A stretch of DNA of 64,000 nt from Botrytis cinerea B05.10 (Eukaryota; Ascomycota; Leotiomycetes; Helotiales; Sclerotiniaceae): assembly GCF_000143535.2 (NCBI RefSeq), contig NC_037325.1, positions 682,001-746,000 of the forward strand, in the 5' to 3' direction. The notes beneath the pieces were generated by a model, which was not told the origin of the DNA, ran no database searches, and worked only from the letters and a program-made list of their open reading frames with translations. Position numbers and translations under genes: made by a program. Of the stretch, positions 62,420-64,000 are shown in pieces. The stretch's first letter is position 1. Each line of letters opens with the position of its first letter.

Positions 62420-64000
62420 CTACCCAATCAAGGTTTTCATATCCCCAAAAGTCGATATCTCCAAATAAAATGAGTCTCTAATTTCAGTCTTGAGCTCTTC
62501 ACGCAATCTCTGAGATATAACAAGAGACATTAGTGAATCCAACCCGAAATCAGCAATATTTGCATCATCAGTCAGCACTCGAATATCAATGGCCAACTCC
62601 TCAGCTATGATTTCTTTAGCACGGACATAAGAGGCTGACGCTTCTGCCTTCGGAGCCGGTGATTCACATTTGCTTTCTTTTTCGTGGACGCTCCGTGCCG
62701 GTGAAGGAGGGGTTAATAGACCAGTGACGATCTTAGAGTCACCCGCAAATGATGATTGTTGGGACGATTGCGACTTAGAGGTAGTGGCACCTGAACCTAA
62801 CGAAGCCAGAGAGAGAGCAACTTGAGAGGCATCTAAAGCATGAGATGCCGCCTTGAGAGGGGGAGGGCGAAAGATACGATCTAACATGACACGTCGCCAT
62901 TGAGTGAAAACAATGGCTTCGACAACACCGACAATCTCGTCTCCTTGGAGAATGTAGACGTCACCAACGAAGTTGTTATTATCCGCAGGGACCATTCGGA
63001 CATAGGCTAGATACTTTCCGCCAGGTGAAAGCGGCTTTGCAAACCTCATAGACTTCCAAGATGGTGTGATGTAGAAGTATTTTTTATTATCAAAATGCGT
63101 GCCTCCATTCAAGATGAAGCCTGATAAGGAGACACATCCATCGATGAAATGAGGAGGTACCGTCCAATTACCAGAGGTGTCCGCAGGGAATTCTACTTCA
63201 GCCACAGCCTCATCTTTATTAAGAATCACCGACTTCATTGTTCGATACATGTCCGAGTAATTGACCAATTTTCCAAAGAGGCTGTATGCAAGATTGGTTG
63301 TCAATTTATCGGCTTGACCGCTGGCGGCCAGATCGTTAAGAGCTGCAATACGGCTTGTTACAAGACCTGATGAACGAGACCATGCTGATAACCAAGATGA
63401 TGGATCTTCGTAAGAGATAGTCGCGTGACAATACCAAAGATTTTTGACGGGATTGTACCATTTTACATGAGCCTGTCTTTTCTCTAAATCGGCCTCAGCA
63501 CTAACCACAATTGTCTGAGCTTCTGTTGGATTGTAATGCTTGACCACAGGTTCATGATACTCAAAGTCGGTAACGTTGATGCCAATGTTAGATGAATTTG
63601 GGATACCTTTATCGAGGATACGTTTCGCGACTGTGAAAGCCATATCTGCATGGAGGAACTGCTAATGTTAGAAAAGGAGGATCATAGTCAATGAATACAA
63701 ATTGATAGACTTACAGAAGAAGCAACTCCGTAGTTGTTCATGGTATGTCCCTCGATAACATCCTTCAGCGCTGGATCAGTCATGTCCGATTCAGTCACAA
63801 TTTGGGCTGAGGTTTCAGTGTAGTTTTCCGAGCGAATCTCGTGAATACTTGTAGTGCGGAAACCCTTGACAACTTGAGTTATAGCCTTGGTAAAGTTGGG
63901 ATCTGATAGTGCTTGTCCCTTGGTCAAATTCCAGTCTCCATTGTATTGAATCCAATAGTTCGTGTTATTCCATGCGTATGTTGGGGAATCGACTAGTCGA
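62420..64000 (-). CDS. Non-reducing polyketide synthase, C-terminal part (PT-ACP; 5' end outside window)
   Basis: Two exons are visible (64000-63715 and 63658-62420; 56-bp intron, in frame). The first codes the N-terminal half of a product-template domain: SPTYAWNNTNYWIQYNGDW, then SDMTDPALKDVIEGHTMNNY with the catalytic-type His. The second continues ADMAFTVAKRIL, the PT second half with HFIDGCVSLSGF (catalytic-type Asp), a Ser/Pro-rich linker, and an acyl-carrier domain whose phosphopantetheine Ser is in DFGLDSLMSL. The protein stops 40-45 residues after this Ser, so there is one ACP and no thioesterase or reductase in cis. Relatives of this layout depend on a separate beta-lactamase-type thioesterase for release. 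It makes an aromatic polyketide; the product is unknown. Confidence 0.93.

Noticed and set aside
1..64000. tRNA, rRNA, transposon ORFs or prokaryotic signals
   Set aside because: I looked for TTCGA-type T-loops, reverse transcriptase/transposase motifs and paired terminal repeats by eye and found none convincing. A tRNAscan or RepeatMasker run would be decisive.

Overview
The window reads as nuclear DNA of a filamentous ascomycete. Every intact multi-exon gene has short introns of about 50-70 bp with GT...AG borders. The families present are typical of Pezizomycotina: a Zn(2)Cys(6) regulator, a NACHT STAND protein, UstYa/DUF3328 proteins, a non-reducing PKS and a RING-PH-VWA Far1-like scaffold. 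A helotialean (Leotiomycetes) origin is my guess from overall style only. Genes are sparse and separated by long AT-rich, microsatellite-bearing intergenic DNA. No rRNA, tRNA, CRISPR or intact transposon was recognised.

Layout. 1-1175: 3' end of a TPR protein. About 1.8-2.8 kb: decayed gene remnant on the minus strand. 3.9 kb: NUDT15-like Nudix hydrolase. 8.8 kb: small secreted RlpA/expansin-like protein. 12.3-13.1 kb: three-exon C2H2 zinc-finger protein. 13.2-18.1 kb: gene-free and very AT-rich, with a long pyrimidine hexamer array. 18.1-21.3 kb (-): RBBP6-like RING protein with an Arg/Ser-rich tail. It is divergent from a membrane-anchored HSL-type alpha/beta hydrolase (22.0-23.4 kb). 25.1 kb: SET-domain protein. 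27.4-34.3 kb: second HSL-type hydrolase, arylamine N-acetyltransferase and Zn(2)Cys(6) activator, possibly a small xenobiotic-handling group. 38.0-41.8 kb (-): RING-PH-VWA scaffold resembling yeast Far1/Ste5. 42-51 kb: gene desert with low-grade coding remnants. 51.3-56.0 kb: six-exon DUF7708-NACHT STAND (NLR-like) protein.

The most interesting part is the right end, 56.2-64.0 kb. Two UstYa-family genes (both -), each with two HxxHC motifs, lie next to a secreted repeat protein of 255 aa (+). Its eight repeats all contain the perfect decapeptide HHTEAQIAAK. Arg-ended spacers suit kexin cleavage followed by dipeptidyl (Ste13-type) trimming. This is the organisation of a fungal KEX2-processed RiPP (dikaritin-like) locus, but the core has no aromatic residue, unlike the tyrosine-based ustiloxin, phomopsin and asperipin cores. 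A non-reducing PKS (product-template and ACP domains visible, no thioesterase after the ACP) runs off the right edge and may be part of the same cluster.

All exon models were assembled by hand from splice consensus, reading-frame continuity and family resemblance. No alignment, search or expression data were available.
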